Part shown: positions 9,545 to 17,590 of the stretch, in pieces | Position numbering within the stretch: the stretch's first letter is position 1 | Layout: the number at the start of each line of letters is the position of its first letter | IMG/VR virus record: IMGVR_UViG_3300042908_000748 | Span: 1-64,000 of that record | DNA length: 64,000 nucleotides | Strand: one strand, 5' to 3' | Source of the DNA: a virus | Made by a program: the position numbers and the translations under genes | The notes under the pieces: model-generated | Seen by the model: the letters and a program-made list of their open reading frames with translations, nothing else | Databases searched by the model: none | What the model was told of the DNA's origin: nothing

Positions 9545-10339
9545 TCTCCATACAGAATGTAAACGTCCTGTATGCCATCTAGGACCGCTCCATAGGTCAA
9601 CACGGCTGAAAGTACCCGATTCTAACGTGTGTAATATAGTAGCATAACGATCGCTTGTAGCCGATTCTACAATTACACCACTATGATTGGCTACACGACT
9701 ACCGAACGATCGCATTAGTACGATATCCCCTTTTTTAGGGGTTTCAGTATTAACTTGTGTCAGCCCTGGATGATTTAGTAATAGATTGTAATACATTCCA
9801 TCCTTACTACTTTTACTAGCTTCTTTATACCAATCATCGCCCAACGGTCTTGGATAATCAGTTATATCAAAATTAAAAAACATTTTATAATACGCTCTTA
9901 TGAGCCAAGCACAATCAGCTCTAGCCCAAGAAAATGGTACATTTAATAAGTAGTCTAAAGTGCCATAATTATCAGGTTCTCTTAGTGGATAAGGGTGAAT
10001 ATAGTCAGCATCAAACATATCCCACATATCAAATGTAGTGTGATACATAATATAGGGTATCTGATGAGATCTAGATTGTTCGATGTCTCTTAATGACAAA
10101 TACCCAGGTGTGTATTCTGTATTGTGAGAGTGATAGATCGCTATAATATCGTCTTCATAGCGATCAAATGATTCTTGTTCTGGTATAAAAGAATCGTTTG
10201 GTTTTTCAGATATATTAGTAACAGGAATAACAGATAAATCTTTCAATACGAAACCGCAACGTTCATTATTAACGTCGATCATACAATCCCGAACGATCGC
10301 TTCTTTTACGCGATCATTCAATATATCGCTAGGTTTCAT
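9530..10339 (-). CDS. tail assembly peptidase, lambda gpK-like (JAMM + NlpC/P60)
   Basis: Two peptidase domains are visible in 269 residues. The N-terminal JAB/MPN domain has E26 and the JAMM zinc site H70-S-H72...S82-x-x-D85. The C-terminal NlpC/P60 domain has Cys143 (ADCAWL), His219 (ANHSGV) and a third polar residue His237. Lambda gpK has the same pair and is needed for tail-tip assembly; the NlpC part can cleave peptidoglycan cross-bridges. All expected catalytic residues are present. The gene is on the strand opposite to L, I and J. An 8-codon reading frame with a good ribosome binding site ends on its ATG (TAATG). Confidence 0.88.
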   Translation of the reverse strand: MKPSDILNDRVKEAIVRDCMIDVNNERCGFVLKDLSVIPVTNISEKPNDSFIPEQESFDRYEDDIIAIYHSHNTEYTPGYLSLRDIEQSRSHQIPYIMYHTTFDMWDMFDADYIHPYPLREPDNYGTLDYLLNVPFSWARADCAWLIRAYYKMFFNFDITDYPRPLGDDWYKEASKSSKDGMYYNLLLNHPGLTQVNTETPKKGDIVLMRSFGSRVANHSGVIVESATSDRYATILHTLESGTFSRVDLWSGPRWHTGRLHSVWRLSPR

Positions 10340-10365
10340 TAGTTTGTACGAGTATATAAACCCAT
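10339..10365 (-). other. 8-codon leader reading frame before the K-like gene
   Basis: On the minus strand an ATG at 10365 opens eight codons (MGLYTRTN) and stops at TAA, whose last A is the first base of the K-like ATG. An AGGAG lies about 10 bases before this small start, whereas the K start has no ribosome binding site of its own. The arrangement would deliver ribosomes to K by reinitiation. It could be chance. Confidence 0.35.
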
Positions 10366-10435
10366 CTAGAGGATCTCCTATTCCACGATTTTATTAGTTT
10401 TGTTTTGAATTGTGAGTTTCTAAATTTTCTAATTT

Positions 10436-10858
10436 CTAAACCGCGTTTCTAGTAAAATAATACAACGATTGAAATGGATATTGAATATTGGCGGTTAATG
10501 TTTCATCTGCCGCCCAAGACCAGAACCCGATCAAATTGTTACTAGCGTCCGTTAGAACAGCAAATCTGAATGTTAAATTGCCTGTAGGCGTCAAGGTAAC
10601 ATCATTGAAAGTAACGCGATGATGATTAGATCCTGAGTTCCAAGCTGATGCCGAAACGACCAACGATAGCCCTCCAGCAGGATAACCACTACCAGACAAC
10701 TCGTTTGCGATCGCCGTGCTTGTGGCTGTATAGTTGGCGGCACTTGTACACAGTCTTATCTTACCGCCAGCACTGGCGGCGGTAGCGCCATTAAATAATA
10801 GATTAGCCTGTCTAGCAAGACCTGCTTGAAAATGTGTAAATCCAGTTGGTTGAGCCAT
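10436..10858 (-). CDS. virion structural protein, tail appendage type
   Basis: This 140-residue protein is Ala-, Ser- and Thr-rich with an even beta-strand pattern (RLCTSAANYT, VTFNDVTLTPTG, FRFAVLTDASNNLIGFW). Such a composition is typical of small phage tail-fibre or decoration proteins. There is no signal peptide, catalytic motif or membrane segment. It lies between the K-like gene and the repeat-containing M-like gene, in the same direction as both, with about 75-95 bases on each side. I do not know its exact family. Confidence 0.6.
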   Translation of the reverse strand: MAQPTGFTHFQAGLARQANLLFNGATAASAGGKIRLCTSAANYTATSTAIANELSGSGYPAGGLSLVVSASAWNSGSNHHRVTFNDVTLTPTGNLTFRFAVLTDASNNLIGFWSWAADETLTANIQYPFQSLYYFTRNAV

Positions 10859-10933
10859 TTTTATTTTTTTCGACTAATCCTATACTACTATATGTTTAGA
10901 ATTTTGTAAAAGCTAATATTTATAGTGAAATAG

Positions 10934-12496
10934 CTATTGAGTGGGCAATTGTCCTGTTGGTGGTGTGAACGTGTCAGTATATCTAGCAACGCCTTTAGTA
11001 CCTCTGAAATCATCAAACCATGCGCCCCCAGAAGCGATGTTAGTATCAGGCATTACTAAAAATGGACTATTATTAATATTCCAATTTCTACTATTCGAGG
11101 CAGATCCTAAACTGACACCATTTTGGAATATTCTCATTGTGGTACCTTGTCTGGTTAAGGCGATGTGCGCCCATGTATCAACACCAACAGGCGTCCAACT
11201 GAGTTCAACATCCCAAGAAACGTTCTCTAGAACAACACCAATTCTTCGACCAGAGAAGAGTCTACTACCAAAGGCAAAAAAGTTGCCCGTTTTACCAGTA
11301 CAAAATCTAAATTCAGACGCAAGAGTTCCGCTATACCTAAACCAAAATTCTATGGTGAAATCTCCTGTACCCCAATCGAAAGCGGCATCATAAGGCGTTT
11401 CAATTCTACCTCCAGTTATAGATCCATTACCATACTTAAATTGAGAGGTAGTGATTATAGGAGTACCACTAGAGATTGTTACGGTTCTATTAGCTGGTCC
11501 AGAGTCTACAAATGTCGTACTACCATCAGTACCATTACCAAACAATAACAAGGAAACATTACTATAGAAAGGATCTGGAACAAAACCTTCTCCCAATTCT
11601 AGATTGGCGCTAGATTCGTTACCAGTATTTAGATCAAACACAAGGTCTGTTAGAACAGAAACAACAGCACTAGATTCATTACCGCCATTCAGATAATATA
11701 CAACACCTGAAGGTTCACCCAGTACGATGTTAGCGCTCGATTCTACACCTGTATTCAATTCATAGGGTGATGTGGTACCTTCTCCCAATGACAGTACACT
11801 ACCAGATTCAGATCCAGAGAATAATAAGAAATAGCCTGGAGTAACAACTACAGCACCACTTTCGTCACCAGCAATGAGGACATATGTCTGTACAACTACT
11901 TCACCGGTTATTAAAGAAGCTCCGTTTTCGTTACCAGTAAAGAGTGTATAAGGTTCAAGTATACCGTTCTCTAATCTTAAATTACCTGAACTTTCTACAC
12001 CAGTGTTTAGTGAATATGGATCTACTAATCCTAAAAAGGCACCAGATTGAGATCCATTGTATAATAAATAAATAGACGGTACTTCTAAAATTAAGTCAGC
12101 AGAAGATTCTGAACCTGCCTCCATTCTATATGGAATGACCGTAGGTATCCATCCAGGACGGAATACCTCACTAAAAGTAGCTGAAAATTCCCATACATTT
12201 AATGCAGTCCATCTCCAACTCCAATTGCTACATACAAAAAGACCGCAGTAATCGTCATTATACGGACGAAATACAAACGGTTTACCTCTATTAGATAATA
12301 AAAAATCGTTTATTTCATTTCTATCTCTTAAAACACCTTGTAAACTAAATGTTTTTCTTACATCATTTACTAAGTTAGTTCTAGATCTACCAATGACACC
12401 ATTAGTACCGTATTCTATTAAAGAGTTTTTGGTCTCTACTTTAACAGAATTTTCATACCATAATACTAATTGTATTTCTGGAAATACTTGAGGCAT
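10934..12496 (-). CDS. second M-like minor tail protein with nine repeats and a lectin-like end
   Basis: Residues ~1-115 match the gpM-type domain (FLLSNRGKPFVFRP...C.NW...FSATFSEVF) and are related to the start of the protein at 1220-3658. Residues ~122-305 are nine degenerate repeats of about 17-23 residues with the core [YF]xLxxGxESSAxLxLGE. Residues ~308-520 form a concanavalin A-like/LamG-type domain (FDWGTGDFTIEFWFRY ... WAHIALTR), a fold that usually binds sugars. This suggests a tail-attached adhesin with a spacer of variable length between tail and binding head. No ribosome binding site is seen, and the start codon lies within a long inverted repeat. Confidence 0.78.
   Translation of the reverse strand: MPQVFPEIQLVLWYENSVKVETKNSLIEYGTNGVIGRSRTNLVNDVRKTFSLQGVLRDRNEINDFLLSNRGKPFVFRPYNDDYCGLFVCSNWSWRWTALNVWEFSATFSEVFRPGWIPTVIPYRMEAGSESSADLILEVPSIYLLYNGSQSGAFLGLVDPYSLNTGVESSGNLRLENGILEPYTLFTGNENGASLITGEVVVQTYVLIAGDESGAVVVTPGYFLLFSGSESGSVLSLGEGTTSPYELNTGVESSANIVLGEPSGVVYYLNGGNESSAVVSVLTDLVFDLNTGNESSANLELGEGFVPDPFYSNVSLLLFGNGTDGSTTFVDSGPANRTVTISSGTPIITTSQFKYGNGSITGGRIETPYDAAFDWGTGDFTIEFWFRYSGTLASEFRFCTGKTGNFFAFGSRLFSGRRIGVVLENVSWDVELSWTPVGVDTWAHIALTRQGTTMRIFQNGVSLGSASNSRNWNINNSPFLVMPDTNIASGGAWFDDFRGTKGVARYTDTFTPPTGQLPTQ
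11575..12135 (-). repeat. nine degenerate in-frame protein repeats (G-x-E-S-S-A type)
   Basis: The region encodes nine consecutive units of 17-23 residues, each with an aromatic residue, a Leu, then Gly-x-Glu/Gln-Ser/Asn-Ser/Gly-Ala/Gly and a hydrophobic strand. Examples of the core are AGSESSADL, NTGVESSGNL, TGNENGASL, AGDESGAVV, SGSESGSVL and TGNESSANL. Units differ at the DNA level, so they are old or diversified duplications. Confidence 0.8.
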
Positions 12497-12543
12497 AATT
12501 AGTTAAGCTACATAATTCTAACTTAACTAACTCTGCCTCAAGT
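12486..12543 (-). promoter_or_regulatory. long inverted repeat over the start of the second M-like gene
   Basis: Two nested perfect 9-bp arms pair: ACTTGAGGC (12486-12494) with GCCTCAAGT (12535-12543), and TTAGTTAAG (12499-12507) with CTTAACTAA (12522-12530). The start codon (12494-12496) lies in the short bulge between the two arms. There is no T tract, so it does not look like an intrinsic terminator. It could mask the start codon or act as an operator. Confidence 0.5.
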
Positions 12544-12558
12544 GTATCAAGCTAATTG

Positions 12559-12927
12559 CTATTCAACCACAATCTGATTGGCAAAATCGATCGCTTTTAC
12601 TAAATGATGCCAAGTAGCGATCGCTTCTTCTGGTGATTCCACAATCGTTGTTACGTTCACTACTTTCTCGATATCATCATGAAAAATAGAAAAATATGCC
12701 ACCAATTCAAAATATACCAACGGGAGAATATAAGGCAAATCATCAACTGAAGAATTATCGTAAATCAATACACAAATATCACACTCTCTTTCTGGAACAG
12801 GCTTGCGAACCTCATAAACCTTTGTGTCAGGAAAAAGTGCGTTATTAATTGTTCTACGATACTGTGGATTTAATTCAAACCCAGCGATACGAAAAGATTC
12901 AAAAGCTGAGTTTAATTCTGAAATCAT
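12559..12927 (-). CDS. hypothetical protein, 122 residues
   Basis: I do not recognise this family. The protein is acidic with mixed alpha/beta character (ECDICVLIYDNSS, VNVTTIVESPEEAIATW) and no membrane segment. Its start overlaps the end of the upstream membrane-protein gene by 4 bases, and the gene continues a minus-strand series from the RecD-like helicase. A size near 120 residues beside tail genes would also suit a tail-completion factor, but nothing in the sequence proves it. Confidence 0.55.
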   Translation of the reverse strand: MISELNSAFESFRIAGFELNPQYRRTINNALFPDTKVYEVRKPVPERECDICVLIYDNSSVDDLPYILPLVYFELVAYFSIFHDDIEKVVNVTTIVESPEEAIATWHHLVKAIDFANQIVVE

Positions 12928-13100
12928 CGGTTAATATGCTCCTTTACAAGCGGGTCGAATTCATACAACACAGCGAACACCGTATAAACAAGGTAACTAG
13001 ACACTTTGAAGATCGCCATAGTTATCGCTACAATAGCAGTGGCCAGTGCCATGCAAGCTATCAGATAAAATGCTATCGCTAATAAAATATTGTTATCCAT
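12924..13100 (-). CDS. small membrane protein, 58 residues
   Basis: From the ATG at 13100 the protein has a long hydrophobic stretch (LLAIAFYLIACMALATAIVAITM) and a second (SSYLVYTVFAVLY), consistent with two transmembrane helices and a charged C terminus. The frame is open further upstream (to 13145), but the 13100 start avoids most of the overlap with the preceding gene. The size and topology are compatible with a holin or a superinfection-exclusion membrane protein; neither can be shown. Confidence 0.5.
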   Translation of the reverse strand: MDNNILLAIAFYLIACMALATAIVAITMAIFKVSSYLVYTVFAVLYEFDPLVKEHINR

Positions 13101-13101
13101 T

Positions 13102-13404
13102 TCAATCAGCGTCCATTGGTTTATTATTTTCGTATATTGTTTCAAAAAGTTCGTTCATAAAATCAAAAGCTAATTTTACAAAACGTCTAGCATCAAACAC
13201 TTTTTGAACAGACTGGGGAAACACTCTAGCTAACGTCTTAAGAATAAAAGTCGCTAACCAACGCGATCTACCAGCAAAATTCTGTGAAGACCCTTTACCT
13301 TCTACGCCAAGAATTATAGCAGAACAGAGAATGATGACTGCCCCTATAATCCCTCTTAACAACCAGTTTGCACTATCGTCGGTGACCTTAGTTTCCTTTT
13401 CCAT
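13102..13404 (-). CDS. small membrane-anchored protein, ~100 residues
   Basis: I chose the ATG at 13404 (MEKETKV) because the longer frame to 13458 would lie almost wholly inside the previous gene. One hydrophobic helix (LLRGIIGAVIILCSAIILGV, ~residues 15-34) is followed by a basic helical region. No family is recognised. It forms a tightly packed set with the neighbouring small membrane protein, which may be a lysis or membrane module, by inference. Confidence 0.5.
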   Translation of the reverse strand: MEKETKVTDDSANWLLRGIIGAVIILCSAIILGVEGKGSSQNFAGRSRWLATFILKTLARVFPQSVQKVFDARRFVKLAFDFMNELFETIYENNKPMDAD

Positions 13405-14029
13405 ATATGTTCTTAGGATCTCTTGAAAAATCAATCCCTGCTGACATATAGAAATCATATATCTCAGTAGGGGTGAATGTCAAGAAATTCATTTTGACAC
13501 TAGGTAAGTGTCCTCTAGCGATCAACACAGGATCCACAATCTCAATAATTTTCCTATAGAAGACAAGCGATCTTCTAACATGGAAGACTCTAGAAGTGGT
13601 TCTGTAAGTTCCTAAACGTTTACCTATCCCGTAGCTGTCAACGATACTGAAAGGTATAACAGAGCGAATTTCTGGTAACGTATCATACCAGTCCATTAAA
13701 ACTTTGGGAACCTTCATATTCCAAGGTTTATTATCCTCTCTAGGATTCTTTATAACTAAAGAATCTTGATATGATATCCAATACTCCTGACCGGTTAAAG
13801 ATAGATAGAGAGGATAATAAACACAAAGAGCTTGTAATCCCCAGTACATAGGAGACAACAATCCTGTAGGATCAAAAGGTCGTCTTCTATAAAATTGGTA
13901 AAGATCTTCGTCTAAATGTATACTTAGACGACGTGCTCTTGAATCAAGTATATTATCAATCTTTTGGTTCAAACCAGTGTTGTAATTCTCTCCTGGTTTA
14001 CGACCACCTTTATTTTTTTTGTTTAACAC
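13388..14029 (-). CDS. hypothetical protein, 213 residues
   Basis: The protein starts with a strongly basic, Gly-Lys-rich tail (KKNKGGRKPGEN) followed by an Arg-rich segment (SRARRLSIHLDED), then a mainly beta/aromatic body. The start is a GTG with a good GAAGGAA ribosome binding site 6 bases upstream, and it overlaps the RecD-like stop by 7 bases. The basic tail could contact nucleic acid. I do not recognise the family. Confidence 0.55.
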   Translation of the reverse strand: MLNKKNKGGRKPGENYNTGLNQKIDNILDSRARRLSIHLDEDLYQFYRRRPFDPTGLLSPMYWGLQALCVYYPLYLSLTGQEYWISYQDSLVIKNPREDNKPWNMKVPKVLMDWYDTLPEIRSVIPFSIVDSYGIGKRLGTYRTTSRVFHVRRSLVFYRKIIEIVDPVLIARGHLPSVKMNFLTFTPTEIYDFYMSAGIDFSRDPKNIYGKGN

Positions 14030-16185
14030 AAGCGTTCCTTCAACCTCGTATTACGTTTATTAACATAATTGTTTCTAACGGCTTTTTTAATAGCCTCTTC
14101 CTCGCCCACTAGAACGATGAGTTTCTTCGCCCTAGTCCATCCAGTATACAACAAATTGCGTATCAACATAATGTGATGAGATGTGGTTACAGGTATGACC
14201 ACGACAGGAAACTCAGATCCTTGTGAACTGTGAATAGATATCGCATAAGCTAACTGCATATCACCACGTTCGTTATCATCAATAACAACCAATCGTCCTT
14301 CTTCAGGATTGGAAATGTCAGGAAATTTACAAGTCATCTCGTTTTCGGTAGTATCTATATATTCGATAGTGCCGATCTCACCATTGAAAATTGATTTATC
14401 GTAATTATTAGATCGCTGAATAATGCGATCGCCTGATCTAAAACCTTTAAGTTCTTTCCCATTAGGATTCCAAAGATTTTGGATACGTTTGTTTAATTCT
14501 TGTGTGCCATATTCTCCTTTGTGCATAGGAGACAAAACCTGTATATCATCTTTTTTCCAATTCAATTCAGGTAATTTTACATCCAATAACCATTGGATTG
14601 CGACAGGTATTGTCTCTTTAGGACACTTGATAAACAACGAATCACTATATGGAACGGTGGTACTTCGTCCTATTGATTCTAACTCGGGAATTTTACCAGC
14701 GTTGATACTTAGCGCACCATCAATTATCTTACTATCAGCGGATTGTCTAAACACCTCAGTCAATCTGATAACAGGAACCGCTTTAGAGTTTATAAGATCC
14801 CGAAGAACGTTACCAGCACCGACAGAAGGTAATTGATCAACATCACCAATAAGAACGACATTGGCGTATCGTGGTACAGATTCCATTAACGAATGAAACA
14901 ATTTAATATCCACCATAGAAGCTTCGTCTAACAGCAAGACATCAAGTTCTAAAGGATTGTCTCTATTATGAACAAAATTACTACCGTTCCATCCTAAAAG
15001 TCTATGAATTGTAGTAGCATCAATACCTGTTACTTCCTTAATTCGCATCGCTGCTTTAGCGGCCAAGGCACAAGCTTTAATTCGTAGTCCGCGACTGTGG
15101 AAGTATTGAATGATCGCGTTAGAGGTGTGCGTCTTACCTGATCCAGGACCACCTGTAAGGATCATAAAATTACAAGATGCTGCCGTTCTAATTGCTTGTC
15201 GTTGAGCTTTAGCAAGAGGTCTATTAGGGTCTTCAAATCTATCGATCCAAAGATCGATATCTACGGGAGGATCTCTGAATTCACCTACCATTTGTCTTAT
15301 AAAATCGGCTGTTTCCGCTTCGGCTAAATACATAGGCCAACGATAAACAGCATCATCTTCAACATGTAACTGTTGACTATGACGAACGCTAGCTTTATTA
15401 AGATCTTTTATGACCTTCTGTATATCCTCTGGTTTTGGACTATAACCAGGTAGACGGATAAGATCGCATACTTTACTACAAAGCTCATCCATCATTAAAA
15501 AACAATGGCCTCCCCTTTGAGAAGCTTGTCTTAACTCTTCGTGTATACCTGCACTTAAACGAATAAAAGAATCGTTTTCTATTCCAAGTCCTCTGGCTAA
15601 CTCATCAGATCGTTTGAAACCAAAACCTCTTACAGAAGAAGAAAGAATATAAGGATTAGATTTTATTTCATGGATAGAATTATCTCCATACTGGTTATAG
15701 ATGTTTTTCGCGTATCCAGCAGACACTCCAATACTATGTAGGAATTGGATAAGAAGTCGCATTCCTTTTTTCTTACCATGATCTTCAAGAATTTTTTTCA
15801 AACTCTTTGGTCCAATTCCCTTAACCTCTATAAGGCGATCTGGTTCGTTGTCTAGAATATCAAATACGTCTTCACCAAAATGATCGTATAAAGCAATACC
15901 TTTACTACCACCTAAACCTTTAACACTCTGTAAGTAAGCGATCGCAGCTTCTCTAGAAGTGGGTTCAGGTAGTGTATAACTAGAAAACTTAAACTGTCTA
16001 CCATATTTTTTATGTTCTATCCAATCTCCTATTAGACGAACAGGGCTATCTACTATAGGGTCTGGCATCGTACCTACAGCGATGAAATCCTCAAAATTAT
16101 TTGGATCTCCGACCTTCAAGATCGCGTATCCATTTTCATCGTTATAAAATATTACGGAGTATATAACTACGTCAAAGGTGTTCAC
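14023..16185 (-). CDS. RecD2-type SF1B DNA helicase
   Basis: The 720-residue protein has the RecD2 layout: an N-terminal OB-like domain (residues 1-70), helix-hairpin-helix repeats (VKGLGG; VKGIGPKSL), then a helicase core with Walker A GGPGSGKTHT (~343-352), Walker B LLLDEASMVD, the QLPSVGAGN motif III, SIHSSQGSEF (motif V) and YTGWTRAKK (motif VI). RecD2 enzymes unwind DNA 5' to 3' and act in replication and repair; phage members such as T4 Dda play the same part. I prefer the GTG at 16185 over the TTG at 16203 because AAGGA lies 8 bases before it. The gene is downstream of the DDIPF-tailed protein on the same strand. Confidence 0.9.
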   Translation of the reverse strand: MNTFDVVIYSVIFYNDENGYAILKVGDPNNFEDFIAVGTMPDPIVDSPVRLIGDWIEHKKYGRQFKFSSYTLPEPTSREAAIAYLQSVKGLGGSKGIALYDHFGEDVFDILDNEPDRLIEVKGIGPKSLKKILEDHGKKKGMRLLIQFLHSIGVSAGYAKNIYNQYGDNSIHEIKSNPYILSSSVRGFGFKRSDELARGLGIENDSFIRLSAGIHEELRQASQRGGHCFLMMDELCSKVCDLIRLPGYSPKPEDIQKVIKDLNKASVRHSQQLHVEDDAVYRWPMYLAEAETADFIRQMVGEFRDPPVDIDLWIDRFEDPNRPLAKAQRQAIRTAASCNFMILTGGPGSGKTHTSNAIIQYFHSRGLRIKACALAAKAAMRIKEVTGIDATTIHRLLGWNGSNFVHNRDNPLELDVLLLDEASMVDIKLFHSLMESVPRYANVVLIGDVDQLPSVGAGNVLRDLINSKAVPVIRLTEVFRQSADSKIIDGALSINAGKIPELESIGRSTTVPYSDSLFIKCPKETIPVAIQWLLDVKLPELNWKKDDIQVLSPMHKGEYGTQELNKRIQNLWNPNGKELKGFRSGDRIIQRSNNYDKSIFNGEIGTIEYIDTTENEMTCKFPDISNPEEGRLVVIDDNERGDMQLAYAISIHSSQGSEFPVVVIPVTTSHHIMLIRNLLYTGWTRAKKLIVLVGEEEAIKKAVRNNYVNKRNTRLKERLC

Positions 16186-16222
16186 TATGCTTTCCTTTTT
16201 CAAAGTGTTATTTAAGTTTTCA

Positions 16223-16256
16223 AAGCGAGGATCACTATATTTAGCGATCCTCGCTT
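16223..16256 (-). terminator. stem-loop between the DDIPF protein and the RecD2 helicase
   Basis: AAGCGAGGATC (16223-16233) pairs perfectly over 11 bp with GATCCTCGCTT (16246-16256). On the minus strand only TTT follows the stem, so termination would be partial. It could lower expression of the helicase relative to the upstream gene. Confidence 0.5.
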
Positions 16257-16275
16257 GCGCGATCTATCCCGTTAG

Positions 16276-17463
16276 TTAGAATGGGATGTCGTCGTAACTT
16301 TTGGGTTCTTCATCTGCTTTAGGAGCAGCAGACTTAGTGGGTTCAATTAGACTCACCGTATCTTGAGAACCAGAGATCATGGCACCAATCTTTTGTACAG
16401 TTTGTACAAGAATAGGACTGACGTTTTCTGGTACACCATTAACGATAAAATCTACGTCCATGAGATGCTGAACTTCTTTACTACCGATCTTCCCAGGTTG
16501 TAAGTTGGCTACGTTATTATTCTGTAGATTCACAATAAATTCAGGGAATGTCGTGGTCACACTATTACCATTCATATCAACATATTTGACATGATGTTTT
16601 GACATTCTTAAACAAAGAGAACCGTTCTGAGCCTTCATGCGATAGAATACCAGGTTTTTCTCTAAACGGGATTGTAGAGCTTTAGTTCGACTAGAAACGA
16701 TTCCCAAATCTGCGATGGTAATATTCCATGAAACGAATTCTTTACCATCATAAGGAAGCTTTTTAGGATCACCGATGTCAGTTACCAAATAATCACCAAC
16801 CGGTAACATTCTCATATCATAGAATTTACCACCCCCTTTAGGGACAGTGGACATGTAGTCACAAATGTTACCATCTTCTAAAGCTGCTGCAAGTAGAGCT
16901 TCGGAGACTTTCACCTCTCTATCTAAAATGAGAGGGATATAGAGCAGTTCTTGATTTCCTTTTACCTTTGGATCACGAAGCTTAGCTGTAACGCTAAGAA
17001 TCACATTATCATTATCATCTTTAAGAACCTTCCCTTCAGAATTGGTTCGCGGAGTAACATCTACTGGGCCACGAAGGCTGCCAACGACAAGTCTACTTTC
17101 GCTTAGAGAAGCTTTATAAAGTGTTCGTCCTACACGTAAAACAAATTGGTCTTCATCAGTCTTATAAAAACACGGTCCATACAAACGATCAATAATCCCG
17201 TTTTCCATGTGATAGGAAAGCACTTCGGGATCGCTTTCGTCAGAATCACCAAGACGATCGCCTTCAATAGCATTTAGAAAAATTTCTACATTTTCTACAG
17301 AATTAAACACATCTGGCATATCCTTTTCGGTAATGCCGTATTGATCCTTTAAGCACTTTACATGAGTTTTTAGATCGGCCAAGGTAATGTTGTTCCATCC
17401 GTTCTGATGATGGTCAACTTCCATGTCCGATACAAAACGAAACGTGGATAGATCAAAGTTCAT
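16276..17463 (-). CDS. putative single-stranded DNA-binding protein with SSB-type DDIPF tail
   Basis: The ATG at 17463 is supported by AAAGGA 8 bases upstream; a longer frame runs antisense into the HTH gene and is rejected. The 395-residue protein has no recognised fold by eye, but it ends in a disordered Ala/Pro/Glu-rich linker and the residues SYDDIPF. That is the C-terminal signature of bacterial SSB, whose DDDIPF peptide recruits replication and repair proteins. It neighbours a RecD2 helicase and faces the replication operon across a divergent promoter region. A phage SSB or recombination mediator using the SSB docking code is the best reading. Phage SSBs (T7 gp2.5, T4 gp32) also have acidic tails but are shorter. 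Confidence 0.6.
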   Translation of the reverse strand: MNFDLSTFRFVSDMEVDHHQNGWNNITLADLKTHVKCLKDQYGITEKDMPDVFNSVENVEIFLNAIEGDRLGDSDESDPEVLSYHMENGIIDRLYGPCFYKTDEDQFVLRVGRTLYKASLSESRLVVGSLRGPVDVTPRTNSEGKVLKDDNDNVILSVTAKLRDPKVKGNQELLYIPLILDREVKVSEALLAAALEDGNICDYMSTVPKGGGKFYDMRMLPVGDYLVTDIGDPKKLPYDGKEFVSWNITIADLGIVSSRTKALQSRLEKNLVFYRMKAQNGSLCLRMSKHHVKYVDMNGNSVTTTFPEFIVNLQNNNVANLQPGKIGSKEVQHLMDVDFIVNGVPENVSPILVQTVQKIGAMISGSQDTVSLIEPTKSAAPKADEEPKSYDDIPF

Positions 17464-17590
17464 ATTTTGTTCCTTTCCCATTGAGGGAGTTTTTTGGATG
17501 ATTTTTAGACTAGCGTGTATTCCTTCAGCTTGGGCTTTAAGAACCACACCAATCAGTATAATACAGATATCCAATATTGTGTAGTATCTT
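17464..17590. promoter_or_regulatory. divergent promoter region between DDIPF gene and HTH regulator
   Basis: The region separates a minus-strand gene from a plus-strand regulator. On the plus strand TATAAT lies at 17557-17562, 29 bases before the HTH start, without a clear -35 box. This -10 lies within an imperfect dyad, CAGTAT-A-ATACAG (17554-17566), and a perfect 8-bp palindrome CAATATTG follows at 17572-17579. Either could be an operator for the regulator. Confidence 0.45.

Noticed and set aside
10941-11393. 150-residue plus-strand frame
   Set aside because: It is antisense to the lectin-like part of the adhesin gene, which has clear domain structure; the opposite frame shows no motif or ribosome binding site.
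12849-13082. 77-residue plus-strand frame
   Set aside because: It is antisense to two minus-strand genes that overlap their neighbours in operon fashion; it has no ribosome binding site.
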